From Candidatus Loosdrechtia aerotolerans (GTDB lineage Bacteria; Planctomycetota; Brocadiia; Brocadiales; Brocadiaceae), in the NCBI GenBank assembly GCA_021646405.1, contig SOER01000014.1, positions 1 through 64,000 of the forward strand: a DNA stretch of 64,000 nt. The letters run 5' to 3'. Position 1 is the stretch's first letter. Each line of letters opens with the position of its first letter. Below are positions 39,546 through 47,856 of this stretch, piece by piece. The notes under the pieces are model-generated. The model was not told the DNA's origin. It ran no database searches and saw nothing but the letters and a program-made list of their open reading frames with translations. Both the position numbers and the translations under genes were made by a program.

Positions 39546-40215
39546 TCTCCACATGCATCAAGCTAAGGTATCTTCATCGCACAAAGACACGGAGGCACAG
39601 AGAATAAAGAATGATGAAGAATAGTGTGTCAAGAATGGGGACATGCCATATACCTGACATTCAAGAGGTTTTCAGATGAAGAGGTTCTCAAAAATATACC
39701 TGCAAGAAATTTCTCCAACGTGACAGGAAACCTTTTGGATGTCAGATATATCTTGGTGACTTTGTGACTTTGTGTGAGGACCAGAAAAAGTACAGCATTG
39801 TTCCTTAACTTGATGCGTATGGGGTAGTCTCCCATAAGCGCCCGGTTGTTTTTCCCGCCTCATGATTATCCTTGATTCCTTTGATGAGAATATTTAAAAC
39901 AAAATCAAGAGTAATCGTGAAGAGATCACAAAACCAATAAAAATCTGCGTTTATCTGCGCCAATCTGCGTCCTATTCCTGGTTTTTGAACTCTATATCCT
40001 TTTCTTCTCACTCTTTGTTCGCTTCCCAACCCCGATGGTGCTTGCAATCCCGTGCCGGGTATGCTAAACTCTCTCTCACTTATAACTCCTTATCAACAAA
40101 AAATATCAGGTAGGAGCCAACGCCTGTTGGCGATTTTTAAGGGCTTACTCTGATTGCAAATCGCCACCGGAATACCGCCCTACCGGAAATTCATATATCC
40201 TTTTACGAATTGGTT
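39546..40215. other. Intergenic region with a MITE copy and hairpins
   Basis: MITE copy C lies at 39654-39745. The segment 39940-39970 holds three near repeats of 'ATCTGCGT'. The segment 40110-40185 can fold through GGCGATTT and AAATCGCC. No gene is supported. Confidence 0.6.
39648..39751. mobile_element. MITE-like element copy C
   Basis: Spans 39654-39745. It starts CTGACATTCAAGAGGTTTTC and ends GGAAACCTTTTGGATGTCAG, an imperfect inverted repeat. It is flanked by ATATAC (39648-39653) and ATATAT (39746-39751), five of six matching. At 92 bases it is the smallest copy and the most diverged. Confidence 0.65.
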
Positions 40216-42288
40216 ATGAACAAGCAGGTTTCAATAGCGTTCGTCTGCTGCATCCTTAGTCAGCCGTTATTCTATCCATATCAAAAGGCCTTCTCCCAGT
40301 CCGGAAAGAATACCCCAGGCCTTACCATAAACATGAATAACCACCCGGATCCTGCTTATATCACCTTTCAGGAAGTTTTTGGTCAATTTGACAATAACGC
40401 AGAACGGCTGTATCAGCGGTACGGCATCTTTGCCCTTGAATTCTTAAAGGAATATGGAATCGAAGGACTCGTTCTCCTGGAAAAATACGGTAAAGAAATG
40501 GCCGGTCTCTATCCGCTCCTCGATTTACGGGACATCCTCCGCCTCTACAAAAACCCCGAAAACATGACTGATAATCTTCAGATATTTTCCCGGAAAACCA
40601 TTGCCGGGTTTTATAAGACCTTTGGGGATGGTGGAATACAATACATCGCCAATGATCCCGAAAATTTTTTTCTCATCAATGGAGATAAGGACACAGGCAC
40701 TGAACTTATCAACCTTGCCAAAGAGAAGGGTGATATTGTATTCCCCCTCGCACGGAAACACGGGATTGCATTTGCAAAGCTCTATGACCGGGAGGTATTG
40801 AATATTGTCATAAAATTTCAGGAGGACGGGCTTCTCGCCTTAAAAGAATACGGAGAAAAAGCCAAACTCCTTTTCTCGCTCTTTATCAATGACGATACCT
40901 TTTACCATGTAATAAAAACATATGGACATAAACAAACGATTCCGGTCATCTACCTTTTCTATGAGAACAAAGATTTCAACAGCCAGGTTTACCAGTATCT
41001 GGTAACGACAAATGCCTATAAATGGCTTTCCGGCTGGTGGTGCGATGCGGATTTCTCTTCATCAGATGCCCAAAGCGATTCAGTCATACGGTATGAAAAT
41101 GCGAGAAGGGCAGTTGATCTCATCTTTGAACTGGGAAACGATTTCATTGACAGGTTTGAAATCCTTGATATCAACAATGTCAGGGAAGAGGCTGTCACTA
41201 CCATTACCAATAAACTCAGGAATTTCTTTTTGTCCGATATAGAGAAGGTAAGTCGCAAGAGAATCCGGCACGAAGACATCACCTTTCAGGATAAACTCTT
41301 TGCCGGATTGGACATCCTTGGATTTATTCCCGTCGGTGCTGGTGTATCAAAGGTAGCAAAACTTGCAGCAAAAGGGACACAGCTTGCCAAAACCACGAAA
41401 GGGTTTAAAGGCATCATTCATCTGAGCGATGATCTTGTTACACGCTATGGTGATGATGTTGTTCCGTTTGTGGCCAGGCATGGAGACGAAGGCATCAGGG
41501 TATTGAAAGCAACCGATGGCAAGATTCTTACGTTATCACAAAAGTATGGAGATGTTATGATTCGTTATATGAAAAAATATGGCACAGGTGCAGGAACTGT
41601 GATTGAAAAATACGGTGAAGAACTATTACAGCTTGCACAGCAGTACGGCGACGATGTTATTAAATACACTATGCTCTATGGCGATGATGGATTCAGGATC
41701 ATTCAGAAGCATGGTAGGGATATCGTCCTCTTGAGTTCTGTCTATGGAGACGATGTTATCAAACTGTCGGCCCTTCATGGAGATGATATTATTAAATACG
41801 TATCCAAATACGGCTCAAACGGTATCTATGTTATCAAGAAATATGGAAACGATGTACTATCCCTGGCAAAGATCCACGGCGATGATGTTATCAGGTATGT
41901 CAGCATATACGGCGATGACGGACTCAAGCTAGCGAGTAAAGGGAAAATAGGATTACGGATAATGCAGTTCATGCCGATGGGAGCCTTCTCAAAAAGTATA
42001 AAACTTATCAAATACGGTTTGATTGCAGCCGTCCTTTTTACCATTGTTACCAATCCGCTTGCATTTCTCATAGGGCTGGTAAGTGCCCTCTCGTGGCTGT
42101 TAAATATGAATCCTTTGATCGTAATAGTCCTGTTAGGTCTCGTCATATCTTTTTTTCTGATACGGTTCCTGAGAAAATATAAAATCGTTCTCAAGCCTCT
42201 ATCCCTGCTTTTACGCATAATCCGGAGTTCCGAGAAGACAAAAAAACACCAGGAACCACGGAGAAACAGAAAGACAGAACAGACATGA
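40216..42288 (+). CDS. Large YGDD-repeat membrane or secreted protein
   Basis: About 690 residues from ATG at 40216. A signal-like N-terminus ends near residue 28. Residues 40-260 already hold 'YG..ALEFLKEYGIEGLVLLEKYG'-type units. Residues 405-580 are a near-continuous array of about 13-residue units of the form (Y/H)GDD(V/I)I(K/R)x5-6, for instance 'QYGDDVIKYTMLYGDDGFRI'. Two or three membrane helices follow near 600-650, then a basic tail. I know no family like this. The array may be a solenoid or a metal-binding acidic surface. Confidence 0.75.
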   Translation: MNKQVSIAFVCCILSQPLFYPYQKAFSQSGKNTPGLTINMNNHPDPAYITFQEVFGQFDNNAERLYQRYGIFALEFLKEYGIEGLVLLEKYGKEMAGLYPLLDLRDILRLYKNPENMTDNLQIFSRKTIAGFYKTFGDGGIQYIANDPENFFLINGDKDTGTELINLAKEKGDIVFPLARKHGIAFAKLYDREVLNIVIKFQEDGLLALKEYGEKAKLLFSLFINDDTFYHVIKTYGHKQTIPVIYLFYENKDFNSQVYQYLVTTNAYKWLSGWWCDADFSSSDAQSDSVIRYENARRAVDLIFELGNDFIDRFEILDINNVREEAVTTITNKLRNFFLSDIEKVSRKRIRHEDITFQDKLFAGLDILGFIPVGAGVSKVAKLAAKGTQLAKTTKGFKGIIHLSDDLVTRYGDDVVPFVARHGDEGIRVLKATDGKILTLSQKYGDVMIRYMKKYGTGAGTVIEKYGEELLQLAQQYGDDVIKYTMLYGDDGFRIIQKHGRDIVLLSSVYGDDVIKLSALHGDDIIKYVSKYGSNGIYVIKKYGNDVLSLAKIHGDDVIRYVSIYGDDGLKLASKGKIGLRIMQFMPMGAFSKSIKLIKYGLIAAVLFTIVTNPLAFLIGLVSALSWLLNMNPLIVIVLLGLVISFFLIRFLRKYKIVLKPLSLLLRIIRSSEKTKKHQEPRRNRKTEQT

Positions 42289-42379
42289 GTACAGCCCTGA
42301 TCTTCTCTCTTATATCCTGTTATTTTATAAACGATATCTTTACCTTAACCATTTAAACCTATCATATTGGAGGCCTACT

Positions 42380-43183
42380 ATGTTACAGTCAAGGTTTTTC
42401 GCATTCGTACTTGTGGTCATTCTCTTTGCCGGCTGTGCAACAGTACCGATAACCGGGAGAAGACAGCTCTCTTTCGTACCGCAGTCACAGCTTTTTACTC
42501 TCAGTGAGGAAGGTTATCGCCAGTTGATATCCGAATCAAAACTTTCGGACGATCCTCAAAAAATGGAGATGGTGGTAACCGCAGGTAAGAAAATAGCGCA
42601 GGCAGCAGAGGAATTTATGCGCGAGAATGATATGGAGGAAGAGATAAAAAATTATGAGTGGGAATTTAATCTTATTGAAGACGGCGCAACAGTAAATGCC
42701 TTCTGTATGCCCGGGGGGAAGATAGCCGTATATACAGGCATCCTTCCTGTTACTCAGGACGAAACAGGACTTGCCGTCGTCCTGGGTCATGAAGTTGCGC
42801 ATGCAATAGCAAACCATGGAGGAGAGAGAATGAGCCATCTTTTAATGGTGCAATTAGGCGCAACCGGCTTATCGGTTGCGGCCAGTCAACATTCAGAACA
42901 GACGAAGCAGATATTACTGCAGGCCTATGGGGCAGGTACCAACGTAGGATTCATTTTACCGTACAGCCGCAAACACGAACTCGAGGCCGACCATATTGGC
43001 CTCATCCTCATGGCACGGGCAGGTTACAACCCGAAAAAGGCTATCCCGTTCTGGCGGAGGATGGATACCATGGGAGGAGAGCGTCCGCCCGAATTCCTTT
43101 CCACCCATCCGGAACCGGCAAAGAGGATTGAGGACATTAAGAAGGCACTTCCTGCAGCCATGAAGTATTACAAAAAACAGTAG
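42380..43183 (+). CDS. M48-family metalloprotease lipoprotein
   Basis: 267 residues. A lipobox LFAGC puts the lipid Cys near residue 19. VLGHEVAHAIANHGGE near residues 134-149 is the zinc site, and 'HELEADHIGLILMARAGY' gives the third ligand. It resembles LoiP/YcaL/BepA-like periplasmic proteases without TPR repeats, which act in outer-membrane protein quality control. GGAGG lies before the ATG. Confidence 0.92.
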   Translation: MLQSRFFAFVLVVILFAGCATVPITGRRQLSFVPQSQLFTLSEEGYRQLISESKLSDDPQKMEMVVTAGKKIAQAAEEFMRENDMEEEIKNYEWEFNLIEDGATVNAFCMPGGKIAVYTGILPVTQDETGLAVVLGHEVAHAIANHGGERMSHLLMVQLGATGLSVAASQHSEQTKQILLQAYGAGTNVGFILPYSRKHELEADHIGLILMARAGYNPKKAIPFWRRMDTMGGERPPEFLSTHPEPAKRIEDIKKALPAAMKYYKKQ

Positions 43184-43460
43184 AAAATGTAGTCGCAGGT
43201 CTTTAGCCTGCGCACACTCACATTAAACCAAAAGCAGAACACAGATTTTTTTGATTTAGCTTCTCGATTACTTCACGATTATTCATGATCGTGTTTTTTA
43301 TAGAAATCGTGAGGTAATCATGAGGCCTATTTTTTGTTTTTTAGCTTCTTAAACAGTTTCAAGTTTAAACCCAGAAAACACTCCCAAAGATTTTTATAGA
43401 CTTTTCGAATCAGGTTATATATACTCCCGTTCAAAATAAAAACGCAAAATTTTAGGAGGA
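43184..43460. other. Intergenic region with repeat and hairpin
   Basis: A copy of the GCAGGTCTTTAGCCTGC family begins at about 43196. A 15-pair hairpin with one wobble joins 43266-43280 to 43305-43319 around a 24-base loop. It might act as a terminator-like structure. There is no gene. Confidence 0.5.
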
Positions 43461-43680
43461 AGTATTTGAGAACCCCAACGAACCTATACAAAAGGTACTC
43501 TGCCTCTTTCCTGAGTTATCCAACAAAGTGTCCCGGTACCTGCCTGTCAAATTCAGTCATTTTTAGTACAATTATAATGGTGGAATTAATATGGACACTT
43601 TCATCAATATTACCGATTACCAAATGCAAATGCAGAAATAGTACCTCAGCAGGTATTCGAAAGTAAGATATTCATTATAA
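43461..43680 (+). pseudogene. Remnant of a second PIN-toxin gene
   Basis: A stretch at 43577-43650 matches the PIN gene that follows at 43930-44000: both encode VELIWTL/AELIWTL. In the remnant a frame jump then yields 'SYYRLPNANAEI' in place of 'SYYRVPKADVIE'. Start and end regions are lost. A frame before it reads 'VFENPNEPIQKVLCLFPEL' and may be a lost antitoxin or partner. It shows duplication and decay. Confidence 0.55.
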
Positions 43681-43801
43681 GTAACTATTGAATCTTTTGA
43701 AAATATTTGCACGAATGGTATTTATTGTAGGGGCAGGTTTGAAACCTGCCCTTATGCGGCATGTTACATTATCACTGTTGGAAATTTTTCAAAAAACTTA
43801 A

Positions 43802-44217
43802 ATGAAAACATTCTTCGGTACTAATATATTCCTCAGGTATCTCACCAAAGATGATCCTTCAAAATATGAAAAATGCAAAGATATTTGCAGAAAGGCATTA
43901 GAGGGTAAAGTAACACTTGCCACTTCCGGAATAGTAGTCGCGGAATTAATATGGACACTTTTATCATATTACAGGGTACCAAAGGCTGATGTTATTGAAT
44001 TGATTTCTATCATAGTGAGAACTGAGAACCTGTATATCCCCGATAAAGACATTATTACAGACGCCCTGGTCCTTTACAGCAGGAAAAACATCGATTACAT
44101 AGACGCTTATAATGCGGTTTGCATGAAGTGCCAGGGACTGAATGAAATTATTCTTATGACACGGATTTTGATGTAGTTGAAAACATTAGTGGAATAAAAA
44201 AGGCTATAGGGAGATAA
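43802..44217 (+). pseudogene. VapC-type PIN domain gene, frameshifted and active-site mutated
   Basis: The frame MKTFFGTNIFLRYL is a PIN start in which the first metal-binding Asp (normally DTN) is Gly. The body 'VAELIWTLLSYYRVPKADV' and 'YIDAYNAVCMK' fits PIN RNases. The frame stops at 44176. From 44155 the +2 frame reads 'YDTDFDVVENISGIKKAIG' and ends at 44217, just before cas8b. This is the true PIN C-terminus. Both damage signs suggest a dead toxin. No intact antitoxin gene is adjacent. Confidence 0.8.
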
Positions 44218-44218
44218 T

Positions 44219-45934
44219 ATGCTTTCAGCAATAAAAGATATTGGTTACCTGGTTTCTAAAAAAGCCTGGTCAAGTGAAAGACCTATAGAGGGAAAGGTTT
44301 TATCGGTTATTATTGACGCGGTTAATTCATCATTTTCTGGTATAGACATTGAAGATTTTGATACTAAAAAGATAGATCTATATCTCTTTAGTTCCGGTTC
44401 TTCAAAAGGCAACGTACCTTCTCCTTTTGCTCCTATTACAGAACCTGAAAAAACATATAAAAAGATTGAAAAGTGGATGAAAGATTGTGAAAAAATAACC
44501 GGTATTGAAAATGATACTAGAGAATTTTTAAGTAGGATTAATAAAGTATTAGCAGAAAATAAAGATTTAATTATGAATTTACTGAAATACAAGATTGAAG
44601 GACTACCGAAAAAGAAAGGCGAAGGGCGATATTTTACATTAGGATTTGAGGGAAACAAAAGATATCTGGGTGAATATGAAATTTTTAAACGAGGCGTTGA
44701 AGACTTTGCGGCCGCAAAGTTAAAAAAATCAGCCGGTAAAAACCAGGTATGTTCTGTTTGTGGATTAGTGAGAGAAGAAGTATCAGGCAAAGTTGATGTT
44801 TTTAAGTTTTATACAATTGATAAACCTGGTTTTATCTCAGGTGGATTTAAAGAAATCAGTGCATGGAAAAATTTCCCTGTCTGTGTAGAATGTAAAGCGC
44901 TGTTGGAAAGTGGTAAAAAATACATTGATGTAAAACTTAATTTCAAATTTTATGGGTTGAATTATTACTTAACTCCTAGATTGCTGGTAGGTGGTGAAGA
45001 TATCCTGGAAGACATCCTTAATATCCTATCGGATACCACAAAGGCAATTGATTTAAAAGAACGTACAAAAAAGAGAATTACCAATGATGAAAACGAAATA
45101 TTGGAATTCCTTTCTGGAATAAAAGACGTTCTCACCCTTAATTTTCTCTTTTTAAGAAAAGAACAGAGCGCAGAGAGGATTTTACTATTGATCGAAGACG
45201 TATTTCCATCAAGAATTCGAAGAATCTTTAAGGCTAAGGATTGTGTCGATGCAATTTTTGAGGATGAATTCAACTTTGGCAAGATAAGGAATTTTTATTC
45301 TAAGTCTGATGAAGGTAAGAGGGAAAGTGACCTGAATAAATATTTTCTTGAAATAGTTGATAGTATTTTCAAGGAAAGAAAACTCGACTTCGCCTTTCTT
45401 TTAAAATTCTTTATGGCAGTCATTCGCAGAGAATTTATCAATGAAGGCTATTTTGGCTTTAGGATTAAAGATGCCCTCATGAATATAATGTTTTTTGAGA
45501 ATCTTGGTCTCATAACCTTTGAGGAGGCAAGTATGGTTGAAAGCATGTTCAACGGTATATTTACTCAATATGGAAAATCATTCGGAAACCCTGCAAAACG
45601 TGGGGTGTTTTTATTAGGTGCGCTGACCCAGCTACTTCTCAATAAACAGTGGAATGAAAGGAATGCAAGGCCTTTTATGAAAAAACTGAAAGGTTTGAAG
45701 ATGGACGAAAAAGATATAAGGGCACTCCTGCCAGAAATTCAAAACAAACTTGAAGAATATGATTCTTTTGACAAGGGCAAAAGGCTAATTGCGTCCGAGG
45801 CTTCAAAATATCTGCTTGAGGCTGGAGAAGGATGGAAGATGCCGGTCGATGAAATAAACTTCTACTTTTCTTGTGGAATGAATCTTGTTGAGAACGTTGC
45901 AAATATTGTTTATCCAAAAGAAAATATTGGCTGA
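44219..45934 (+). CDS. cas8b: Type I-B Cascade large subunit Cas8b (Csh1)
   Basis: 571 residues, TM1802/Csh1 family. The Cas8b zinc-ribbon is visible as CSVCGL near residues 178-183, then 'PVCVECKAL' near 220-228. Cas8b recognises the PAM and helps recruit Cas3 in the Cascade complex. AGGGAGA stands four bases before the ATG. It starts only one base after the decayed PIN gene. cas7 follows after 13 bases. It is the first gene of the cas operon, and a promoter may lie in the PIN remnant. Confidence 0.88.
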   Translation: MLSAIKDIGYLVSKKAWSSERPIEGKVLSVIIDAVNSSFSGIDIEDFDTKKIDLYLFSSGSSKGNVPSPFAPITEPEKTYKKIEKWMKDCEKITGIENDTREFLSRINKVLAENKDLIMNLLKYKIEGLPKKKGEGRYFTLGFEGNKRYLGEYEIFKRGVEDFAAAKLKKSAGKNQVCSVCGLVREEVSGKVDVFKFYTIDKPGFISGGFKEISAWKNFPVCVECKALLESGKKYIDVKLNFKFYGLNYYLTPRLLVGGEDILEDILNILSDTTKAIDLKERTKKRITNDENEILEFLSGIKDVLTLNFLFLRKEQSAERILLLIEDVFPSRIRRIFKAKDCVDAIFEDEFNFGKIRNFYSKSDEGKRESDLNKYFLEIVDSIFKERKLDFAFLLKFFMAVIRREFINEGYFGFRIKDALMNIMFFENLGLITFEEASMVESMFNGIFTQYGKSFGNPAKRGVFLLGALTQLLLNKQWNERNARPFMKKLKGLKMDEKDIRALLPEIQNKLEEYDSFDKGKRLIASEASKYLLEAGEGWKMPVDEINFYFSCGMNLVENVANIVYPKENIG

Positions 45935-45947
45935 AGGAGGAATACGA

Positions 45948-46862
45948 ATGTCGGAATTAGTAAAAAATCGTCAGGAAATCTTGTTCCTTTATGATGTTAC
46001 AAATGCAAACCCTAATGGTGATCCTGTGGATGAAAACAAACCGAGGATAGATGAAGAAACGGGAATAAACATTGTCACCGATGTCCGTTTAAAAAGGACA
46101 ATAAGGGATTATCTTTCTGAATACAAGAAAAAAGATGTCTTTATTCGTGAGATACGAGATAACAATGGTAATTTAAAAACAAAAGAAGATAGATTAAAGG
46201 ATTTTAAAAATAATCCTGAAAACGTCTTAAATGCTTGCATTGATATTCGATTGTTTGGTGCAACAACAGCCGTTGAAAATCAGACAATGGCTTTAACAGG
46301 ACCGGTTCAGTTTAAATACGGGAAATCTCTTCACAAGGTCGACGTTACTTACGTAAAGGGAACAACTGTTATGCCATCCGCTGCAGATAGAAAACAAGGA
46401 ACTTTCACAGAACGGTATGTTCTACCCTATTCATTAATAACCTTCTATGGTATAGTTAATGAAAATGCAGCAATAACACAAAATATTAAATTAACTGATG
46501 AGGATATTTCTTTCATGCTTGAAGGTATCTGGAATGGAACGAAAAATCTTATATCTGGTTCCAAATTTGGGCAGATGCCAAGACTTCTTGTACAAGTAAT
46601 CTATAAAGAAGGAAATTTTTATCTGGGAGAGTTGGATAAACGCATATCCTTAAAGTCGGAAAAAATTGAGGAAAAAATACGGGATATTTCAGAAGTGAAA
46701 GTTGATATAACAAATCTCGTTAAAGCATTTATTAATAATAAAAACAAGATTGAAAAAATACAACTCAAGGTAGATGAAAGGATTTCTTTTACCAAGGATG
46801 GGTCAGACGTTTCTTTAAAAGATACATTAACTGGCTTAACAGTTGAAAACTTCATTTTCTAA
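45948..46862 (+). CDS. cas7: Type I-B Cascade backbone Cas7 (Csh2)
   Basis: 304 residues from ATG at 45948, with GAAGGAGG upstream. Csh2 family marks are 'FLYDVTNANPNGDPVDENKPR' near the N-terminus, 'TDVRLKRTIRDYL', and 'DIRLFGATTAVENQT' near 100-115. Cas7 copies coat the crRNA spacer. The next gene is cmr1 rather than the expected cas5, which marks the entry point of the type III-B cassette. Confidence 0.92.
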   Translation: MSELVKNRQEILFLYDVTNANPNGDPVDENKPRIDEETGINIVTDVRLKRTIRDYLSEYKKKDVFIREIRDNNGNLKTKEDRLKDFKNNPENVLNACIDIRLFGATTAVENQTMALTGPVQFKYGKSLHKVDVTYVKGTTVMPSAADRKQGTFTERYVLPYSLITFYGIVNENAAITQNIKLTDEDISFMLEGIWNGTKNLISGSKFGQMPRLLVQVIYKEGNFYLGELDKRISLKSEKIEEKIRDISEVKVDITNLVKAFINNKNKIEKIQLKVDERISFTKDGSDVSLKDTLTGLTVENFIF

Positions 46863-46938
46863 TTTTTTAAAAATTCCTATGCAAAATGTAGAAATCACAA
46901 ATTGTGATAACCAATAAAGAGAGAATGGGATCATAAAA

Positions 46939-47856
46939 ATGAATTCAGTAACTTTTGAATGTGAAATCATAACGCCGATGTTTCTGGCAGGGGCCGATGG
47001 AAAAACCCCGGAACTCCGCCCTCCTTCTATAAAAGGGATTATGCGGTTCTGGTGGCGGGCAATTAAGGGAGAAAATAATCCAGAAACTCTAAGAATTGAA
47101 GATATTTTACTATTTGGAGGTAGTGATGAAAAGATTGGAAGATCAAAATGTTCTTTAAGAATTTTAAACAAAACGTTCAATAAGGGCTTTATCAATCAAA
47201 AACCCCTTCCACATCATACTGGTGATAGTAAATGTACTTTTTTACCGTCTTGTAAATCGAAAAATAATAATAATAAATGTAATAAAGGATTTGAGATCCC
47301 TTCAATAGCTAATCACAGTCAATTCAAAATAGAATTGAAATCTTTAAATATGGTGCAGCAAAATTATTTCTCTAATATCTTACAATTATCTCTTATCTTA
47401 GGTGGTCTGGGGAAAAGAAGTCGCAGAGGTTTTGGAAGTGTTCACTGTAAAAGCTGGAACTTCACAAACAATAATGAATTAGTTCAATTTATACTTAGTA
47501 AACTTAACGCAATACAAAATGATTTTGATGTCAAAGATATGGAAATTTATAGAAATTCTTCCTCTGGAGCAAATTATCCATTTATAAAGGAAATTGCTCT
47601 AGGTAAGCCAGAAAAAGATCCATTTGATTTATTAAAAAAAATCGGACAGGCATCTCATCTATTTAATGACCCATCTCTTGGCTATGCAGGGAAATTCAAT
47701 AATAACACAATCAGAATGGCTTCCCCTATTTATGTAACCATTGCTAAAATTGGAAATGAATTTATACCCATTATTACAACTTTAAATTCAGCTTTTCCTC
47801 CATCCTATCCTTTTTACGATTTACAAAAACAGCAACAATTTAGAGGTTCATTATGA
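46939..47856 (+). CDS. cmr1: Type III-B RAMP protein Cmr1
   Basis: 305 residues. Cmr1 caps the 3' end of the Cmr backbone near the target RNA 5' end. 'FECEIITPMFLAGADGKTPELRPPSIKGIMRFWWRA' carries the family start. GLGKRSRRGFGSV near 160-172 is the RAMP Gly-rich loop. An Asn-rich, Cys-bearing loop (CKSKNNNNKCNKG) near residue 110 is unusual low-complexity sequence. The stop overlaps the cmr2 start by four bases. Confidence 0.88.
   Translation: MNSVTFECEIITPMFLAGADGKTPELRPPSIKGIMRFWWRAIKGENNPETLRIEDILLFGGSDEKIGRSKCSLRILNKTFNKGFINQKPLPHHTGDSKCTFLPSCKSKNNNNKCNKGFEIPSIANHSQFKIELKSLNMVQQNYFSNILQLSLILGGLGKRSRRGFGSVHCKSWNFTNNNELVQFILSKLNAIQNDFDVKDMEIYRNSSSGANYPFIKEIALGKPEKDPFDLLKKIGQASHLFNDPSLGYAGKFNNNTIRMASPIYVTIAKIGNEFIPIITTLNSAFPPSYPFYDLQKQQQFRGSL

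Noticed and set aside
41016-41282. 88-codon minus-strand frame in the YGDD-repeat gene, and similar frames at 41826-42218
   Set aside because: They are antisense to a long gene whose repeat structure is plainly coding on the plus strand.
43802-44176. Active VapC toxin
   Set aside because: The first metal-binding Asp is Gly and the natural C-terminus lies in another frame.
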